From the NCBI GenBank assembly GCA_028868455.1, contig JAGWUK010000088.1, positions 1-8,818 on the forward strand: a stretch of DNA of 8,818 bases. Reading direction: 5' to 3'. Source of the DNA: Burkholderiales bacterium. GTDB lineage: Bacteria > Pseudomonadota > Gammaproteobacteria > Burkholderiales > Burkholderiaceae_D. This document shows positions 6,705 to 8,818 of this stretch, in pieces. A program made the position numbers and the translations under genes. The notes beneath the pieces are model-generated. The model ran no database searches. It was not told where the DNA came from and saw nothing but the letters and a program-made list of their open reading frames with translations. Positions within the stretch are counted from its first letter, which is position 1, and the number at the start of each line of letters is the position of its first letter.

Positions 6705-7139
6705 TTACGGTAAAGTCGTTACCACTTTGACGGTGGAATCCACCGCCGATTTATCGATGTAGCCAATGCCGGTAGGATTGGCGGCGATCGCTTTTTTGAC
6801 TTCAGCGTTTGAACGGTATTCCTTCGGTGCCGCAGCCTTACCTGTAAACACCAGCTTGGACCAGATCGTCTTCACTTCCGACAAATCCTTATCGCAGACA
6901 CGCTTGTAAAAATCCGCGCGGATCGGCGCATTGTCCGCCTGATCGACAGGTGTGAACATGGACGATTTACCCAGGAAAAACTGCGAAGCCTGCGCTGCCG
7001 TCATGGCCGTCGCCGGATTGGCAAGATTCACCACCACCACAATCTCTCCCGCCATCGCCAGCGATGACGCGGACAACAACGCGGCGACCAACGCCAGTTT
7101 TTTCATTTTCTTGCTCGTCGAAATCAATAAATTTTCCAT
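6705..7139 (-). CDS. Secreted half-size PstS-like (PBP superfamily) protein
   Basis: 144-residue precursor. Residues 1-30 form a signal peptide: a charged region with MKK at 12-14, a hydrophobic core LALVAALLSASSLA, then AMA before a likely cut at Gly31. The mature part is only about 114 residues, against roughly 300 or more for a full phosphate-binding PstS. It carries the marks of small proteins often labelled phosphate ABC transporter substrate-binding: MTAAQASQFFLGK (46-58), PVDQADNAPIR (64-74), FYKRV (77-81), IWSKLVFTGK (92-101) and NPTGIGYID (121-129). It therefore looks like about half of the type II binding-protein fold. The start at 7139 is chosen because AAGGAG (7146-7151), overlapping the porin stop, lies 6 nt upstream. 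A start at 7106 would have a poor ribosome site. No permease or ATPase partner adjoins it. Phosphate binding is not shown. Confidence 0.85.
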   Translation of the reverse strand: MENLLISTSKKMKKLALVAALLSASSLAMAGEIVVVVNLANPATAMTAAQASQFFLGKSSMFTPVDQADNAPIRADFYKRVCDKDLSEVKTIWSKLVFTGKAAAPKEYRSNAEVKKAIAANPTGIGYIDKSAVDSTVKVVTTLP

Positions 7140-7149
7140 CACCGGCTCC

Positions 7150-8340
7150 TTAGAATACGAAGTCGATGCCGGCAGCAACGACAGTCACTGGTCCCTGGAA
7201 GCCAGGTTTCGCATTGATGAAGGTACCTGCGCCGTCAGGTGAAATGCGGTCGATCTGCACTTTCAACGCTGCCGATTTATAGAAATCCCAACGCATGCCT
7301 ATGCTGTTGCTGGTCTGGATCGGGGAAGCCGAAGCCAGTCCGTTGGCGCCCACGGTATAGGCCAGCAAAGGCCCGGCAGTCGGCGTACCGGCGACGGTGC
7401 GCGGACTGTCCTGTGTTGCCGATGCGTGCGTGAAGTAAGGCAGGAAAGCCCCCATGCGATAGCCGAACATGGTGTACCACGATGTGGTGTCGGCAATCGC
7501 CAGACTGGCCGATTTACGCTTGCCGTATTCTGCTTGTACGACGATGTTTTTCCAGTCCACGCCCAGGCCCAGCGAAGTAAACGAGGCCTTGGTATCGTTG
7601 ACGGCAATACTGTTGGCGGCCGATGTAAAACCGTATTTGGAAAGCCCGCTGACCAGGGTGTTCAGGTTGGCCGAATTATCGACCGTCACATTGGTATCGA
7701 CGCGACCAAAGCGTACCGTGAACGGGCCGTTTTCCAGCACCACATTGATGCTGGACAGTTTGCGGAATTTCGCCGTGTAGTCGGAGCGGCTGTCAGAGTC
7801 CGTCACGCCGTAAGACAACTGCGCCGTGACATTGGTATCGCCCACGGCTGTCTGATAAATGCCGTCCACGCCATCCAAGCTTTCCAGAATGACTTGCGAA
7901 TACATTTCTATCGGCGGACGCAACATCGTGTTGGCGTAACCGACATTGCGGTAATCCGAAATCATGTACACCGGCAAACCCATGCGACCAACACGGACGC
8001 TGAGCTGATCCGACACTTTGGCTTTGACGAATGCCCAGGCCAGTTCGGCACCGAATTCATCGGTGACGTTTTTGCGTACCAGACCTTGCCCGGTGAATGA
8101 CAACCAGTTGTTCACTTTTGCGGTGGCCTGAATGCCGAAGTTGGAATCGACGCCGGTTTTCGCACCAGTCGTCACGCCAGCGAGTTGATTAGGTCGCGCG
8201 AATTCGGCATCCGAAGTATTGGAACGGGTCAGCGCCGCTGTGCCGAAACCGCTGACGGTAATGCTCGTGCCATCGTCAGCCCAAGCTGACGAAAATGCCG
8301 ACGACATTGCCATAATGAGTATAAAAGACTTCAATTTCAT
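7150..8340 (-). CDS. Outer-membrane porin-like protein
   Basis: 396-residue precursor. A signal peptide runs to about residue 21 (cut after SSAWA) and the protein ends in phenylalanine (AAGIDFVF), as expected for a beta-barrel recognised by the BAM machinery. The body alternates polar and hydrophobic residues with many strand-like segments, such as ITVSGFGTAALT, FTVRFGRVDT and NIVVQAEYGKRK. The stretch GRMGLPVYMISDYRNVGYAN (118-137) followed by MLRPPIEMY (139-147) resembles a conserved inward-folded loop of a porin group found in Shewanella, Pseudomonas and related genomes, from memory. The start has AAGGAG (8346-8351) 5 nt upstream. It is translationally close to the downstream PstS-like gene, whose ribosome site overlaps this stop. 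The permeating solute is unknown; a phosphate or oxyanion role is possible only by association. Confidence 0.87.
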   Translation of the reverse strand: MKLKSFILIMAMSSAFSSAWADDGTSITVSGFGTAALTRSNTSDAEFARPNQLAGVTTGAKTGVDSNFGIQATAKVNNWLSFTGQGLVRKNVTDEFGAELAWAFVKAKVSDQLSVRVGRMGLPVYMISDYRNVGYANTMLRPPIEMYSQVILESLDGVDGIYQTAVGDTNVTAQLSYGVTDSDSRSDYTAKFRKLSSINVVLENGPFTVRFGRVDTNVTVDNSANLNTLVSGLSKYGFTSAANSIAVNDTKASFTSLGLGVDWKNIVVQAEYGKRKSASLAIADTTSWYTMFGYRMGAFLPYFTHASATQDSPRTVAGTPTAGPLLAYTVGANGLASASPIQTSNSIGMRWDFYKSAALKVQIDRISPDGAGTFINAKPGFQGPVTVVAAGIDFVF

Positions 8341-8384
8341 GCTATCTCCTTGGAAGTTTTAGAATTTTAACTTTCATTCTCAAC

Positions 8385-8414
8385 GGAAATTTAGAGTAAT
8401 TTCCCTAGAGAAAT
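8385..8414. promoter_or_regulatory. Nested inverted repeats upstream of porin (candidate operator)
   Basis: A perfect dyad, GGAAATT (8385-8391) and AATTTCC (8398-8404) with a 6-nt spacer, overlaps a second dyad, ATTTC (8399-8403) and GAAAT (8410-8414), also with a 6-nt spacer. The result is three half-sites in alternating orientation, 45-75 bp upstream of the porin start codon. On the minus strand a TTGTCG word (8416-8421) sits just upstream, so the dyads would cover the -10 region of a promoter there. No known regulator consensus is recognised. Confidence 0.45.
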
Positions 8415-8473
8415 ACGACAATCCAGACTGAACACCGCCGGGCAAAACCCACGAAAAAACCGCAAAAGCCTGA

Positions 8474-8502
8474 ATTCTTATAGCGATGCGTGAGGTTGAC
8501 AA
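8474..8502 (-). promoter_or_regulatory. Possible porin promoter
   Basis: On the minus strand TTGTCA (8497-8502) and AAGAAT (8474-8479) are 17 nt apart, matching the sigma-70 consensus at 5/6 and 4/6. Transcription would begin near 8467, giving a leader of about 125 nt that contains the inverted repeats at 8385-8414. A second dyad, AGGTT (8493-8497) with AACCT (8504-8508), covers the -35 element. Alternative start sites closer to the gene are equally possible. Confidence 0.28.
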
Positions 8503-8611
8503 AAACCTGACGGCACGATGTTCACGTTATGCCTGTTAATGAAACGGCAGGAGAAATGTCACGATGTCTTGCAATTTCCGTGGCGAAATTAAGACACTTT
8601 CGGTGCAGAAT

Positions 8612-8644
8612 AAAAAAAACGGCAAGCAAACAGTGCGTGCCGTT
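8612..8644 (-). terminator. Intrinsic terminator of the TonB-dependent receptor gene
   Basis: Minus-strand stem AACGGCA with TGCCGTT, extended past one C-T mismatch by GCA with TGC (loop CTGTT), ends in a run of eight T residues. It lies 21 nt past the stop codon at 8666 and separates the receptor transcript from the porin gene. Confidence 0.88.
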
Positions 8645-8665
8645 GTCAAACCAGTGCAAAAAAAA

Positions 8666-8818
8666 TCAGAAATCAGCGCTCACCGAAACACTCCAGCTAC
8701 GTGCTGCCTGATAAGTGTATTGATTGTAGGCATTGCCCTTGCTGTTGACCGATAACGAAGTCACTTCCTGCTTATCAAACAGATTGTTGATGCCGATTTG
8801 CGTCTTCAGGTTTTTCAC
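8666..8818 (-). CDS. TonB-dependent outer-membrane receptor, C-terminal end (partial)
   Basis: The last 50 codons and TGA stop of a gene whose 5' part lies beyond the window edge. The visible protein contains IGINNLFDKQEVTS, the near-terminal NLFDK motif of TonB-dependent receptors, and ends AARSWSVSVSADF with the terminal phenylalanine of an outer-membrane beta-barrel. The pattern of a tyrosine-containing segment (AYNQYTYQAARS) before the last strand also fits. The family is clear from this end, but the ligand (siderophore, vitamin, sugar or other) cannot be told without the plug and barrel. Its own terminator follows, so it is not cotranscribed with the porin. Confidence 0.82.
   Translation of the reverse strand: MKNLKTQIGINNLFDKQEVTSLSVNSKGNAYNQYTYQAARSWSVSVSADF

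Noticed and set aside
6454..6705. A minus-strand open frame of 83 codons downstream of the PstS-like gene
   Set aside because: It runs through a strong intrinsic terminator and has no ribosome site or recognisable domain.
7140..7178. N-terminal extension of the PstS-like protein by 13 residues
   Set aside because: It would start inside the porin gene without a ribosome site and push the signal peptide too far from the N-terminus.
7426..8100. A plus-strand open frame of 224 codons opposite the porin gene
   Set aside because: It is antisense to a clear signal-peptide-bearing beta-barrel protein. No motif or start signal supports it.
8356..8383. TTGAGA-N16-TAAAAC promoter directly upstream of the porin
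   Set aside because: Transcription would begin within the Shine-Dalgarno at 8346-8351, leaving no usable ribosome site.
8497..8523. Perfect TTGACA word on the plus strand at 8497
   Set aside because: No acceptable -10 lies 16-18 nt downstream, and no plus-strand gene follows.

Overview
The window is about 8.8 kb of Gram-negative chromosome. Composition, codon use and gene content suggest a betaproteobacterium of the Burkholderiales, possibly an Oxalobacteraceae member close to Herminiimonas. That placement is an inference from recognisable protein families and was not searched. Outer-membrane porin and TonB-receptor genes confirm a two-membrane cell. No rRNA, tRNA, insertion sequence, prophage or CRISPR array was seen.

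Layout. Positions 1-275 hold no gene but contain a chain of three hairpins that looks like an interspersed intergenic repeat, plus an imperfect direct repeat. Positions 276-4199, minus strand, are a tight four-gene ABC peptide importer operon, dppB-dppC-dppD-dppF: two permeases and two ATPases. dppC/dppD and dppD/dppF overlap by 4 nt (ATGA), and no substrate-binding protein gene lies in the window. A 245-bp divergent spacer separates it from a plus-strand pair: an M20D metallo-amidohydrolase of the hippurate hydrolase type (4445-5653) and a ClpP-like serine protease (5694-6269), closed by a strong intrinsic terminator. A roughly 310-bp gene-poor stretch follows, with one doubtful 22-codon ORF.

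The right third is on the minus strand. It holds the last 50 codons of a TonB-dependent receptor (cut by the window edge) with its own terminator, then a 396-residue outer-membrane porin, then a half-size PstS-like secreted binding protein. The ribosome binding site of the last gene overlaps the porin stop codon, and a strong terminator closes the unit.

The importer and the divergent amidohydrolase probably form a peptide or N-acyl-amino-acid uptake and hydrolysis module. The porin and PstS-like pair is probably one envelope solute-handling unit, ligand unknown. The ClpP paralogue keeps its catalytic triad but appears to have lost the N-terminal and chaperone-docking features of housekeeping ClpP. 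I did not find an obviously new multi-gene system. The most interesting items are the divergent ClpP, the porin plus half-size binding protein pair, and the nested inverted repeats upstream of the porin.
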